DNA from: Mycteria americana
Lineage: Eukaryota > Chordata > Aves > Ciconiiformes > Ciconiidae
Reading direction: 5' to 3'
DNA length: 64,000 nucleotides
Assembly (NCBI RefSeq): GCF_035582795.1
Contig: NC_134365.1
Location: 75,249,635-75,313,634, forward strand
Shown here: positions 15,101 through 30,100 of the stretch, one piece after another
Layout of the letters: each line of letters begins with the position of its first letter
Position numbering within the stretch: the stretch's first letter is position 1
Program-made: the position numbers and the translations under genes
Notes under the pieces: model-generated
The model's database searches: none
What the model was told of the DNA's origin: nothing
Seen by the model: the letters and a program-made list of their open reading frames with translations, nothing else

Positions 15101-18100
15101 TTATTAAAAGAATAGTGGATTTTTTCATAAGTGAACAGGAGAGAGAGGCCCATTTATTATGGGAAGAGATCATGCTGTAACATACATGTCACGATGCTGT
15201 CCATTATAGCATAAGCATTATGGAAAACTTTATATGAAAATACTAGAAGTACATGCTTAAGTAATTGTCATTTTTCTTAATGACTTTTTAAAAGTCTGCA
15301 ACAGGTGTGTATCTAGCAGCTTTGCCAACACCTGGTGGTATTCAGATTGCTGGGAAGACTCCAAATGATGGCACCTATGAGCAGCATATATCTCACATGC
15401 AAAAGAAAATAAATGATACGATAGCAAAAAACAAGGAACTTTATGAGATTAATCCTCCAGTAAGTAAAGTTTTTGTATTCTTAAAGCATTCTGAGTCAAA
15501 CAGGTATACACCGTGTATATCCATGATTTCTTATTGACTGAATCATTCAGAACATAAGTTGTTTTTTAATAGAGGTTCTTTTCACTATATTTTGGGAACC
15601 TACTGGAATTTTCAGATCTCTTAAGCCACATATCCAAATCAGTTTATACTTCTTTAGATTTATTTCTCAGTAAAATTATTTTCAGAATGTTCTGATTCTC
15701 AGAACTGTTAACAAATTGCTTATAATTGCAATTATTTCTAACCTACATAGAACTGTTAATTTTTATATCCTTTTTAGGAGCTACCTGAAGAAATCATTGG
15801 GTCTCCCATTCCAGAGCCAAGACAACGTTCCAGGTTATTAAGATCTCAATCGGAAAGCTCTGATGAAGTTACAGAGCTAGACCTTTCACATGGGAAAAAG
15901 GATGCTTTTGTCTTGGAGGTGATAAATGTTTTCAATACTCGTTTTCATACTTCTCTTTTCCTGAAATATATATTAAAAAAATGGAGAAAATTTTTCTTAC
16001 TCATCTCCAAAGACAGTTCTTAAATTGTATATACATTTTTCCATTTTGTATCAGTAGAAAATGTTAAGTATTGGATTTTGCATTGTCTCTCTTATTCTGT
16101 TTGCTTAAAGCATAGCTATATTATGCCTAGGGACAATATCTGAAAAAAGATTGCCCTGCTATTCATGAACGTGTAATAATATCTAGAATAATAACCAAGA
16201 GCTGTTAAGAAATGCCCTTCTGCCTACTTAAAGCAGCAGTCATGACTGATCCAAAACTTAGATATATTTTTATAAACATTGAGGTTCTATGTTGTCACAC
16301 TTTATATTTAGCAAAGAAAAAGCTTGCTTCCCGTTTCAAAGCTCTTATTGTTATGGTTGAGTATTTAGAATTATTAGTTTCCAGAACTGGTAGTATTCAA
16401 AGCATTCAAAAAAACACATGAGTCAAGAGAGCACGTAAAAAGAGACTTGCTTTTCTGAATTTCAGCTGATGCTTTTCAGAGTTCAAGAGTTTACATCTTC
16501 AGAGAATACCTTCCAGTTCTTTCTACAGCTACAAGTAGAAACAAGAACAGCTACAGATAAAGAACATAGGCTTCTTTTACCTCTCTATTCAATAAAATTC
16601 AAAGATGTGATTTTAACTTTGTACAATTTTGAAGGAAAGGAGCCAAGTACTAAAGAAGGCTAGAGTTTTGATCATCTTCTTGTAGATACAGGTATTATTA
16701 ATACCTGTCCTAGACTAAGAAAAAGAAAACAATTTAATTAAATTACAGCCTGTAATTGCAGCCTAAGGTTCATTCAAGACTTTCCTTTATGTTAAACTTC
16801 ACAAATCACTGTCTTCATAGAAAATAATATGGACAAAAGATTGTAGATGGGGAGAATGAGAGAGCACTGTAACAGCAGTTCATTTGAAAAAAGGTGAGAA
16901 AGGAGAGTGAAAATGAACAGGTTGGGAGATGTTGGTGTAAGAAATTGATATTGGTTGGTGCTTCTGCTCTTTGAGTAAATTTTTGCTTTCCAGTGCATTA
17001 CAGGTATACTAGGCTCAAAGTAAGTAAATTGCGAAGTCCCTAGAAGTAACTTTGATGCTAGTTAACTCTCACATTAAAAAGAAGTGAGGACAGTTTTCAT
17101 GAAGTATTTTTTGCAGCTGGTCTTAACAGATTTTTGTTTTAATACCATCATCTGTGTAGACTGACAGGATTGGAATTGTATCCTCAAAACAAAAGTTATA
17201 ATACATGCTCTCTGAGGCACTGTATTGAAATGGATGAGCCAATCAGAAAATGCTTTGATAAATGCAAAAAGAGTCAAATGCCTTTGTAAAAAATAGAGGA
17301 TTGTGTAAGGCATAAAAAAAAAACCCAAAGACTGTTATACTGCAAGAGATCCTTTAGACAAGTTATGAAAAATACCAGAAAAACATAAGCCCAGCTCTGT
17401 TTCACTTCTAAAGGCTGTCAAATAGAAGAGAGATAGCAATAATAAAAGCTCAGCATACTTCTTCTGTCCAGTTGCCTCATAAAGAAGTTTGATATGTTAT
17501 AAGCAAAGATCAGCTGGTTAAGGGCTGCATTATATACTGCAAACAGAGTTCAGCTCTTTTTTTACTGTTTTGGAGAATTCTTCCTCCTACCTTATTTATT
17601 AACTGTAGTATATGCACTTGAGGGGATAGGAGGAGATCTCCATGTGGAAGGGAAAAATGTAAGTATACTATAGTGTACTATAGAGTACATTATAAATGTT
17701 GCTAAAGTTAGCAAGAAAAATAAGGTCTGATGTTTAAGGACCGTCACTTACTGGTTTGCATTATGTCAATGTGTTGGTCCTAGAATACGCATCCCTGTGT
17801 TTTGGCACTTCAATCTTCATTTATAGAAAAAAGGACTTTTCATCTGTGGAAAAATTTACTACTGTCTTTGTTAGGAAACTGGATGTCAGAAAAAATATTC
17901 CAGGAGCTTTAGTGAAGCTTCTGACTCTGACCTTTCAAGAGTAAAATCATTGTTCACTGCAAATATGTAAGAAAAAGTGGTAAAAAATTCACAGTGATGA
18001 GGAAATGCTAACAGATGCTAGGAAGGCAATTATGAGAGGTAAGGCTCTCTGTATGTTTGGTTTGTTGTTTTTTTTTTTTAAGGAAAAAAAAGACTCCTCT

Positions 18101-21100
18101 TACTTTGAGAGGGAGAAGGAGAAACAAATACCTGACAGAGAACTCTTTTTAATACTGGATTTAAAATATAAACAATTTCCAAAATACTTGATAAGTAAAT
18201 GTTTGGAGTTAGAGGTAAACTTGGATCTCTTGCAGATCAGTAAGGCAGAATGAACCTAAAGACACATGACACTGAAATAGTTACAGAAGGTAGCAGGGCA
18301 GATATGGTTTCAATCTGATCTAAAATAACAAAAGTCTTTAAGTAGTGGATGGAGTAGAGGTTATTTGGATAGGAAAAACTAATAATCCCCAAATTTGCCT
18401 TTTCCTATTTGATTTTCTGCTCTTTGTACTAAGCAAGGTTTTTAAAGTCCTGGAAAGATTTTTATGTGTCATTGGAATAGGCAGAGAATGATCACATCAG
18501 TATAATACAGGCTTTATGAGAGCACTAGTAGCCAAAGGTCCTTAGCTGGAGGAAAAAGTTGTAAGTTGTGTGGAACCTTGTTCAGCATTTTAAATTGTTT
18601 TAAAAAATCTCTTTTTATCATTCTTGTCTTATCTACTGCAGTTTCTGTGCGTTCTGTGCACATTGCTTTATTTTTAATACAATTTAATTAAGGGAACTAT
18701 TTTTGAAGTGTTAAGCATATCATAGGCTGCTAGTTACGATTCAGAGGTCTGGTTGATGGAATCCTTTTTTAAAATCTAAACTTAGCTGCCAGATATAGAT
18801 CTCTTGATGACAAAGTTTTTACATCTTTCTGAGACTTCTGACTGGAACAGCAACATGATCTTTATCAATTATTCCTTTTTCCAGATTGATGATACAGATG
18901 CAATGGAAGATGTACATTCTTTACTGACAGATGTTCCACCACCTTCTGGTATAGTTAAAAACACATTTTTCTAATTTATGCTGTAGGCTGCAAAATGACA
19001 AACCCCCCCTGTTTTTATTTAAAAAAAAAAAAAGAAAGCTCAAGAGTAAGAGTGACAATATTCTTGAAGTGTTCAGCTTGTCATTAAGCCTTTTATAGGG
19101 ATTGTTGCTTATTGAAAACTGCAGTAAACACAGTATTTGTGTGGCATTTTGTAGTTCACTGATTCATGCCCTTGTTGCAAATTTGTTGTTACTTCATATG
19201 GGTATAACAATCAGATCTTTTCTACCAGTATACCAATTTCTGAAGATTTTTAGACTGAATGGCTAATCTGTAGGTTTCAGGGTCAATGAAGGTAGAAGTA
19301 TTTGTAGCCTTATAATGTGACACATTGGTGTGGTATTCCATGAATGTTATTTAAAGTGAACAATTTGTCCTTACATCTCTCTGTTCAACAAGTGTGTTTG
19401 TATTTTCCTTGCTTTGTGATTGTGCCATACTGTAAATTTAAGTCTTTATGTTCACTGCATTTGTAGTCTTTGCTGTTAAAAAAAGCAAAGTCCAAAATAA
19501 TTTGGAATGCTTAAATCACCCACAGCATTTTTATCCAAGTCAGTATTGGTCATTTTCTGTAGAAGGCAGTAAAGTCAAATAATAGAAATAGAGTAGTTTA
19601 TAATTTCTTCAGTGTTTTTATAAATGTATTTTTAAAAAGTGTTGCAACTTGAGAACATAAAGCTGATTGAAGTGAATAATTTTCAAAATTCAATCACGAG
19701 ACTTGAAATCAATGTCTTTTTACTTCAGAGTATGAATACAAGTGTTGGGGCTGCATTGCTGACAATAGAACTTTGTGTCCATTTAGTTGTCTGCATTTAG
19801 AAATTATTTAAGAATCCAACATAGGGGGAGGTGTACTGAATCACTCCATGTCTGCTTGCTGATACGGATCAGACGGGAATGCGTACTGCATTAATGTAAG
19901 AGTAAGGAAAAAAAAAAAATCCCACAGAATAGTATGCTAACAGTTCATAGTTCCACAGCATCCTGAAAGAAAGTTACTGTCTTTGTAAACAATAGCCTTT
20001 GTCAAACTTCTCTGTGCGTTTGGCTGTTTACATTTTGAGCCCATGTGCACCTTAAGTGTTCATAGAATTTTGCATCAGGATCTGTACCCATATGAGAGCC
20101 AGTTTCTTATGCTTGGTTTGTATCAGCCGCTAACTTTCTTTGGTTTTTCCTTTTTCTTATATTGGGAAGAACAGTGAAGCATGGCTTCGTATTAGTTGTC
20201 TTTATGCTATTTGTGGTTGTATAGATATCTGTCATGGCATCCTTGATGGAACAACTGGATCTGGATAAGAGGCTTATGTAGTTGTCCATTATATGGAAGT
20301 TGCTCTCTACATTTGGTCATCCTTGTCCTCCCTCTCTTATTTTTGTGAGTTTCCCTCTGTTTCTTCTGAGCACATACCTGTTTCCTTCCTAATAATTGGT
20401 ATCAGTGTTTATCATTTTGAGTACTGTTGAGCTCAGAACTATCCTTGTCATAGTTACCTGTTATTACCACCAAATCTTTTATTCCTCATCAATTAATCGT
20501 TGTTAGGTCCCGCTGCAGTTGATTTTACGACCCTAAAATAAGGCTATCAGCAGTCATCTCATTTTGTCCTCTTTTGCAGATAAGTTACGAATATGTTTGA
20601 AGCATACAATCCTGAGGTACAGATGTCTCCCCTGTGAAAACTGAACATTTATTTTGACCCTCTCTTTACAGTCTTATAATAATTGTATTTCCTTCAATGG
20701 TACTCCATTCCACCCTTCAGCATATTGGTTTCTTAGAGTCCTCGGTGAAGGATCTTACCAAATGCTTTTTGATGTCCAAAGTAGACTGTATCAGTCACAT
20801 GCCTTTTGTCTGCGTGCTTCTTGACAGCTTGTGAGCCATGACTGTTACTTAGAAAAATGGTATCAGCTCCTCTGCAGTATCTTGTTTTTCCATCTGCCCA
20901 TGAACGCCATTTTCTGGAATAGCTTCTATGGGCCGGTAATACAGATACCTGTACTAGGCAAATTAATAGGTCCCAGTCACTAAAAGCACCTCACTACCTG
21001 AAGATTAAAGAATCCTCTCCTCTGGTAGTGGGCTAATTTTAAGTTAGAGTTCAATGCCAGTTAGGCAGCTATTTCATCTTTTGCCTTTCCTGTTGTTTAT

Positions 21101-24100
21101 ATGAATCCTTATTTTTCATTTGCCTATTTGTTCAATATCTCCTTCAGACACTTTTGCTTAAGACAGGTTCTCTGATGGAAAATAAACAAGGGACTGGTTT
21201 TCCACTATTGTGGAAAGCTCCACTACTGTGGTGAACATTGATGTAAAAAAAAAAAAAAAAAAAAAGCATGTTTTCTGCTATGGTGTTATCATCTCTGCAT
21301 GTTCTTTCTATATCTTACTTGACTCTTCGACAAGATTCCTGCTTTTGGTGTTTTGAAATAAAATCTATTAATATTTATACCTTCCACAAGCTGCTACACA
21401 ATTTCTTTTCTAGTTTATTTTGTGCATTTACATAGGCCCTACCAGATTTTTCTCTTTTGTGCTCATTTAGTTATATCTTCAGATTTTCTACATTGCCTAT
21501 TTGCTGTTACAACTCTTCTTACCCTGCTGTTCAGTCATTATACTTTTTTTTTGTCTTTTCAAGTCTCTGTTAGTAAATACTACGTATTTGCACTCGGTCT
21601 CTAGGTGGTATCTTTAAAGCATTTCTATGCTGTCTGTCAAAGGTTAGCTTTTTAGCTTTTCCTGTCACACCTTTTTAATAAGTTTCCTCATTTGTACGTA
21701 GTTTGTCTATTAGAAACCAGGCAGAGCAGCAGTGGATTTTGGGTGTTCGTCCTTCATACAAGAATGCTTAAGTATATCTTGAACAGAGCTAAAAACTTCT
21801 TTGAATGCTTTTCCCTGCTCAGGATGAACTAGTCAGGAGTTTTGTGGGTTCCACAAGGAGTGGTTCTGTGAAGTAGTCAGGGAGTGTGTCTCACCAATTA
21901 GTCTTAGCATCAGATGACATGAGTTACCCAGTCTCCGTGATGGGGAGCAACTGTCACTGTTGCATTTCATGCCATTGTAGCCTCTCTCATGTTCCTCAAC
22001 GTGATGATATTTCTGGCCTTGCTTTTTGGTGGTTGAAGAAATATTCAGAATAAGAATTCTGTAGTGAATCAGTGTTTTAGAAGTGGTGAGTTCTGTCTTT
22101 CCTATCCCTTTTTTCACTGCAGTATGAATAACAGAAAGAATGTGTTTCTTCTGTATGTTATATTGTATTCTTCAGATGCTACATTTGTTTTTTGAATGTT
22201 GGTCTTATTTCTGGTATATTATTCAATATTCAAAAACCCATGAGGGAAAGTACTTGAAAAACATCAAGTAAGGTCACATATATTTCTTTAAAAATATTTT
22301 TATATTTCAGTGTGCAACATAGATATCCCCAAATATTTTCTTTACAGGTTTTTACAGTTGCAACACAGAAATTATGCCTGGTATAAATAACTGGACACCG
22401 GAAATTCAAGTAAGGTTATTCAAAGAATATTAAAACTTTTTTTATGAGTTGTGTTTAAATATGCTGTAGTAATTTAAATATATATTAGAGATCACTAATT
22501 TTGAAAGACAAATTAAAAGAATACTCTTGTGTTAGAAATAAAAGTAGTATTTTGGTAAGAAAAATAGGGTATGAGAACTTGTTTCTTTGTGGTTTTTTTT
22601 TTCAATGCTGTTATGTAACAGAGAACCTGATACAAAAATTAGAAAACAATTACAGTAAATATGAACTTTAAGTTTTAGGGCATTTTTAAGAGCTTGGCTA
22701 GATTTTGAAACCTCCTAAAAGAAACAAATTATTGACTGTTTTACTTAGTGTGAGACACTGAATATGATAACATTAATAGGCTAAGATAAATAAGAATTGG
22801 GTAAAGCCAATCCGGTGAGTAGAGAAAAATTCCATGTATAATTGTTTAAACATTTTGGTCATGTTTGTACAACACAATTCAGTCTCGGAGAGAGAGAGTT
22901 AAAACAGATCTAAGTGAGCTTTTACACCTAATTGGCACAATGCAAGACTGTGCTTTGCAGAGGCACAGCTCAAACCTGACAGCAATATGACTGCACCAGC
23001 AGCATACTCTCAAGTTGATGGGATTGCCTGTGTATCTGTATATGACATTCCATTATTGTCTACGTTACTGTATGTAATTAACATACAATTTTCAACAGCA
23101 GTTAACAAAGTATGTATCGGGTAGAATGACTCCTTTATGAAGCAAGTAAAAAGCACATAGAGTATTTAATATATTGCTTAATCACTTGTGTCATATATTC
23201 ATATACATTAGTTCACAGAAAACTTGCCTTTTGTTTATAGGAGCAATAAGCACTCTTACTGTTGCTACAGTTTTTTTATTTTCTTTCCACCCCCCCCCAC
23301 CCCCCACCCCCATTATTTGCCTTCTTTATGAATTTGTTTTGTTTTTAATATAACATACAGGCATATATTGGAAAAAAAAATAAGTGTGTGTGTTTCTAAT
23401 TCAGATGTTCACAGCAGTAAGAGTATCCAGATTAAGCAACATTAACCTAACAAATCAAACACTTAATAAGAACTTTAATGATCTCTGTGAGAATCTGTTG
23501 AAGGTAAGAATCTTGTTTCAAACATTTTTTTGAATTGTTCAAATGGAAGCAAAGTAAAATCAGGCTATACTGAAAATAAGATTTTCTTCATAATTACTTT
23601 TTGGAATTAGACTACAAAGTGTCTGTAATTAGTCTGTAAGCTGCTCTAAAGATGGATTCAGCCTTCTTAGTATATTAAGGATTTCCAAAGCTTTTTGAAT
23701 CGGAATGAGTCCTTTGATTGGTAGTGTACTGTAGAAAGAGAAATGTAAAGACTGCTACACAGGAGATTTGCATTCTATCCTGACTTTTCACACCTGTAAT
23801 TCTTCTTCAAGAAATATGATTAGATGATTTCTACTATGAAAAGAGTTTTGATCTTTAATTTCTCTGAAGTAAAGGATACATTTTTTACAGTAACACAAAT
23901 AACGTCTTGTCTTCAACAGAGCTTGTATTTTAAACTACGATCTATGGTTCCCTGCTGCCTTTGTCATGTAAATTTTACAGTTGCTCTACCAGAGGATGAA
24001 TTAGTTCAGGTGAGTAAACTGCTTCTTTTGACTTTCAGGATGTAGGCATGCTAGTTTTGGCCTTTAATTAACATTTGCTGCTCAGAGCAAACTAGACTAG

Positions 24101-27100
24101 GATTTCATTTACTAGTATGTGTGGTGAATTCTGAAGTAAAACGTAAGGCCATAATCTTCGGTGAAGAAAAAGGATGACCTATGGAGTTCACCAGTTTTGG
24201 GAATCATGGGATGACATGGCATTTCATGAGTACAGTGCATCTTAATAGTGTGTATCTTTTTAGTTAGATAGGAAATGAAAAGTCCTGAGTAGATATCCAT
24301 TAAAAGGTGTTACCACGTACACTACAAGAATATGGCACGCTAGTTTTCTAAGTATGCTGTCATTATAACTGTCTGTTTTGGTTTTTTTTTTTTTTTTCCT
24401 TTCAGTTTCAGGGTGATGCAATATACTTCATTATTTTTAAATGAAATGTTTTCTTTAGAAGTATAGCATCATTCTTGTCAATTAAACATATCTCTCTCTC
24501 TCTCTCTCACAAATGCAATGATAATGAGTTTTTATGATTCTTTTTTATGTTGGTTTACCTAGAAAGAAGGAAAGAACTGATGAACAAAATCATAAATGTG
24601 GGACAAACACTGTCATGTCTATGTTCTAACAGTGGACCTTAGTACCTTTTATGCTCTGCTGTGAAGGGTTTTTAATATGTCTACTTAGATGATTCCTTCC
24701 TTCCCGGCACACCCCCCGCCCCTTTTTCTATGGAAAAAGCTGTCTTTTTTCCAAAATTATTTTTGCAGATTGCCTGAGAGATTAAGTTACCTAATATGCC
24801 ATATATTTCTGATTTTCAGATTGCAGTCACAGCTGTTGCAATTACATTTGATAAAAACCAAGCATTACAAGCCAACAAAGCCCCTACAGAAAAATCACAG
24901 CAAAGAGGTAAATGTTGTGAGGCATGTAAAAATAAAATATAATCTTTTTTCTTTCCCTTTTTTTCCCCCCCAGTACCTAATGAGTCTACATTTTAATTTC
25001 AGCTTCATACACACATTTTTAGGGGGAAGCTCTATAAAATTGTAAAGTCGTAACACAGATGTTTTTAGAGTTCATATATGTGACCTCCAGCAGGATGACT
25101 TACTTATCAAGTATTAGGTAATTGGTTGTACATAACCAACAAACTTAGAGTAACATGAAAAAAATGTTTGGTATTTCCTTATTCCATGTACCATCTTTCT
25201 TTGAATATTTTACGCTAAAGAATTAGTAACAGATGACGACATTTCCATTGTATTTTGAAACGTGGTGTAAGTCATTAGAGAGTACTTGTTCTTATAAGTA
25301 GCAAATTTTGTCCTTACTTCAAGAAGGCAGAAAATAAATTATTCATAATACTTAAAAAGAACTCCAAAAAAGCCTTAAGTAGGTCAGTAATATTTTTGGA
25401 GATCAGTGAAGCATATAGCTTTATGGAGGGAATAGAAGACACTGCTGCAGTCTGTGTATGTCATCTTGCTAAGGAAGCACCATCTTACGCTAGAAATGTA
25501 TGTATGCAATCTGGATATGGGAATTTAGACAGACCTTTGAAGATACCCCATTGTGAAGAATGGAATTAGGTAGTAGAACAGAGCCATATGTTTCTAAAAC
25601 ATTAGTTATACCTTACTTCTTAACAGTGAATTGTTTGTTTTCTTTTATGTGAAATAAATCACATTACTTTTTACTGTAATGTATAGCTAACTCAGATCCA
25701 ACTGTAGAATCAAATCTAAAATAGATGAATTGACTTAGTATTTTCAGGAAAAAATATTAAGCAGATCCCGTTCAATAGAACACAGGTTCTGTTCAATTTT
25801 GCAGCTGGATTTATTGTCACACATCTAACTGTTCATACATCACTATATGCATATGCTGAAAAAATCTGTTCCAGTCAGACCTGACTAAATTGAATCTGTA
25901 GTGCTTATTATTGCTGGCAAAACTTATTTTCGGGTTAATTATCAATTGGGTATGTTTTCTTTGTTGAAGCATCCACAGACAATGAAGAACAGCTACAATT
26001 TCCATTGGAGCTTTGCTCTGATCCCCTTGCTTCTCAACCATTCTCACCAGCTAAAGGTCAGTTAAATGGAAGAATACCGAACTATTGTTTTTTACTGATT
26101 TTGAATTCTGCTCTTTCATTGTTGCAGTAGCTTTAAAATATCTGTACTTTCACACACTTTAAATATTCTTTGCTACCTAAGCATATGTTCACTTCTAAAG
26201 TCAAATTTTTTGAGAGTCACGTAAGATGGGCTGGCTGATCGTTATGTATATAGTCTTTTGTAGATTTCCTGTCTAGACACATTTCTTCTATCTGTGCATT
26301 TAGAGTATTGAAAATGCAAACCACTGGGTGTTGGATGTCATTTGTCTTAAAAAATTATACATTACTTAATAATTAGGCTTGCCTCATACTGCTTTGCTTC
26401 TGTAAATGGCCCATATAAAATAACTCTATGTATTGTGAGCCTCAAATAATTAATCTCATAGTTTTCATGGTGGGAAATACTCTTATCTAGCAAATACTGG
26501 TTGTTCTGTTGAGTAAAATTGTATGCAATTGTTTTTTAAGTGAAAGGAGCCTAAATTTGCATAGTAAACAATTCGTACAGTGCAGCATGTTTTAGCTGTT
26601 AAACAGCTGCTATACTTTACCTGAGATAGAGCTGCATTTCAAGAATGGTTGTCACAATTCTTCTGTGACTGTATTAAAAATTATGTCGTCATTCATTGAA
26701 GTCAGCTGTCTTTACTTCCTTCTCCATTGTTGGGTTATCTGCCCACCAAAATGGCTAGTGATAGGAAATTTAGTATCTGTGAATTATTGTAAATGTTATT
26801 TTACTAAAATGTTAAAGAGCTGCCTTTTTTGCCCATTACATAAGTTGTATAAAGAGGAGGGTGCCTATCACATTTACTTGTATTTTCAGAGGTCATTTTA
26901 ATTTCAGCAATAATATTCTTATGCTTTGTGGTTGTGTTTTTTTATTTTTATGCATTTGTGTCTGCTTCACTTCTAATTGGTCACATTATGATACTGTTAA
27001 CCTTTATTTTCAAAAAGAGGAGCTATCCAGAAATTTCTGACTGGTGTCTTTTTCGCTGTTACTAGACAGTGCTACTTGTATAACGGGCACTGACCAGTAG

Positions 27101-30100
27101 AGGGTAGCCTGTTCACATATATCACTTTTCCTGATGTTCTTCACATTCCATATTGTACTCTACATCACTTTAGAGGCTTTCAACTAGATAGTTATTTCAT
27201 TTGTCATTTCTTCACAAGTAGACTCGAGGTTTCATTGTAGTTACATTTATTTAGCAGCTTATTTAATATATTGATACATTTTTTACATACTTTTCAGTAA
27301 GATTGTTATTTTAAAAATATTTGTATGCAACCTGATACAGTAATGACCTTTAGTAAATGATCATATAATTTGCAAGTCGGATTTAGTAACGTTAATTATT
27401 TATACCAATTTATTATGTGCTATCAAAGTACATAGTATAGTATATATAGAAGATTTTTTTTTCTCATATTTTACTCTAAAAATTTCTTTTTATAAGAAGA
27501 AAGCTGTTGTCCTGTATTACTTGACTCTGCTCATATACTATCTGAATGGAATTCATTTTGTCTTACTAGAAGCCCTGGAGGGTGCAAGTTCCCACACAGG
27601 TATTCCTGCTGCTCAGAGAGGTGAGTTTACTTAATTTAGCCATATGCCAGAACAGAATGAGCATTCTTGGGATATTGGTATACTCTTTTTGGATGTGTCT
27701 TAATCCAGGAAGTGTTTACTAGTTAACTGAGAATGCATGCTCTGGTGTGGCTTAATGATACCGTAATATTTTAATGTGTTTTTTTAATTACAAAAGTCAG
27801 ATTTGTTAATAATAACAGTGTCTCTGTCAGATATATTGATATCAGTTTATCTGACAGAAAACTAGTTCCCTGAGAGAGAGCTTTTTTGCTTGTCTTAATT
27901 TGAAGTTAGCATGTGTTCCTTCCGTTTCTTCACAATAATGAAGAAACGGTGTTTGCAAAACTTTTTTTTTTTTTTTAAAGATATGCAAACACCCCTGCAA
28001 CTAATACCAAAAGTCATAGCAGAAACAACTCTACTTCTCACTGTAATGGTAAATGGCGGGGGGGAGGGAGGGGGTGTGTGTTACTGGAGGGGGGGACGTT
28101 CGGGGAAGGAGGACAGCATTTTGTAAGGAAAATTCATTTATGTTTAAAACCAAGGTGTTGTTTCAGCTTGTGACTCTTATCCTCATCACCAAAGCTTTTT
28201 TTCAGTCCATAGGTTAGATATTGATAAAGGTAGTTAGGAAGTTTAAATCATGATCAGCAGCTCTTCATGAGGAAAAGAATAGCAATGAAAATTAAACAAG
28301 GCTTAAATAAACTTAAAGAAGCCAGAAGTTAATACCTAAATTGAGATTTAAAAAAAAAAAAATCTAGTATAAGTCGTTAATGACTGTATTTGCATGTTTT
28401 TTCAGTGATGAAGTCCCAGTCAGGCAGTTGGTTCACAGCTGGGACATCACCAGAAATCGGTACACTGGTTTGGACAAGTCCAAACCTATACTGTAACTTT
28501 TCCTTTAAACAGACCTGGAAAGGGATGTTTGTTCTCTCTCAGACACAGATAATTGCTTCCTCAAAAGGAGCGTTGAGATGAGCAAGAGACATCATCCATA
28601 TTTTTTTTCTTTGTTTTTTCTTTTGTTTTTCTGTCTGTGTTTTCAGCAACGTCAATTGATTACAGTTCCTTTGCAGACAGATGCAACAGCTGGATAGAGC
28701 TCATTAAACTGAAAGCTCAGACCATAAGGCGCGGATCAATTAAGACAAGTAGGCGGCTGTTTCTACCACGTTACGATAATCCGAGACATATCTCTGATTT
28801 CCCAGTGGTGAATAGTGGAGTTTCCTGCCCAGCAATAGTATTGCAGATCACTTGTAGAATGAATACCTGAGTGTGAAAACTGCCGACATTGTTAATGTCT
28901 TTGTAAGCTAATATAGGGTTTATGAACCAGTATCATAAAAAGCAAAATATAGTATTTCTGTTCGCTAAGTAAAAATTAGTTATCAATAAATGTGTATGCC
29001 TACTAATTATATAACATACACTGCATGGATGTAGGTGTATGTATGATCTTGGAAAATTTTTGGTGAGAAACAGGAAGCAATCACCAAGGTGACAGTCAAG
29101 GCAATGGTCACTAAATTAGCAAGTGGTGAGTTATTTTTCAGTAGTTCTTTGGCCACAGGTCTGACTATCTTGCTTAAATTAGCAGAGATTAATATCTGTT
29201 TTAATGGAAAATGCTGCACTGGGGAAACACAACAACTTTCACACTTCCTATAATTTATTCCTCCAGCAGAATATGTATTTCAAAATGTTGGCACTTTTTT
29301 CTTTACCTTCACTTTATAACTGATTGTTGTATGTGCAGCTACTCGCCTCAATGTTTTCCTTTGCAGGAATGCCACTCTTCCAAATAAATTCCATTTCAGC
29401 TTTTTGTCTCCTTTTGCATGCATTGCATGATAATTTCCTTTCTCACGTGATATGGCTGAGCATCACAGGCAGCTGAATGTTGTCACCAAGCTATTTGGAA
29501 ACCATAAAGAAGAGTTTTTGTGTTTTGAGATATAGTAATTGATCTTACTTGATAGTTACTGTCTCCTCTTTTTTCCCATATTTTTAGCCGCTTCACTTGA
29601 TAAAGCAAGTCCATTGACTGAGGGATACTTACGGCACCGTTCTGTTCCATCATGCACCAATTCTACTGTCTCAGTTGTTAAGATGACACCTCTTTCTTTT
29701 CTGCCTGGGGCAAAAATAACCAAATATCTTGGGATAATCAACATGTTTTTTATACGAGAAACCACTTCTTTGCGTGAGGTGAGCTGTATATCAGGGATTG
29801 GCACATTGTTAATTATAATAATCAAAGGTAAATACGTGAAGAGGTTTGAATTGAGGTATGGCACAGCAAGGGAATAGAGTTTTTGTCCCTGGAGGGTAGG
29901 TGCTGAATGGGGAGTAAGTTGCATTGCACTGCTCTTGTCATAGAGCATGCTTTGTGTTTGGCAATGTTAGGAAGGGGTTACTTAACCATTGACATTGTTG
30001 AATTTGGATATAACACTAAACCAATGAATTCTTAAACAGAACTATGTGGAAAAAATGGGTCTTTGACCAACAATGGTAGTTGGGATCATTTGAACCCAAA

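Noticed and set aside
28390..28581. Open frame after tttttcag as an extra C2CD5 exon between exons 13 and 14
   Set aside because: The text does not resemble C2CD5, no donor of matching phase was seen, and exons 13 and 14 join in phase without it.
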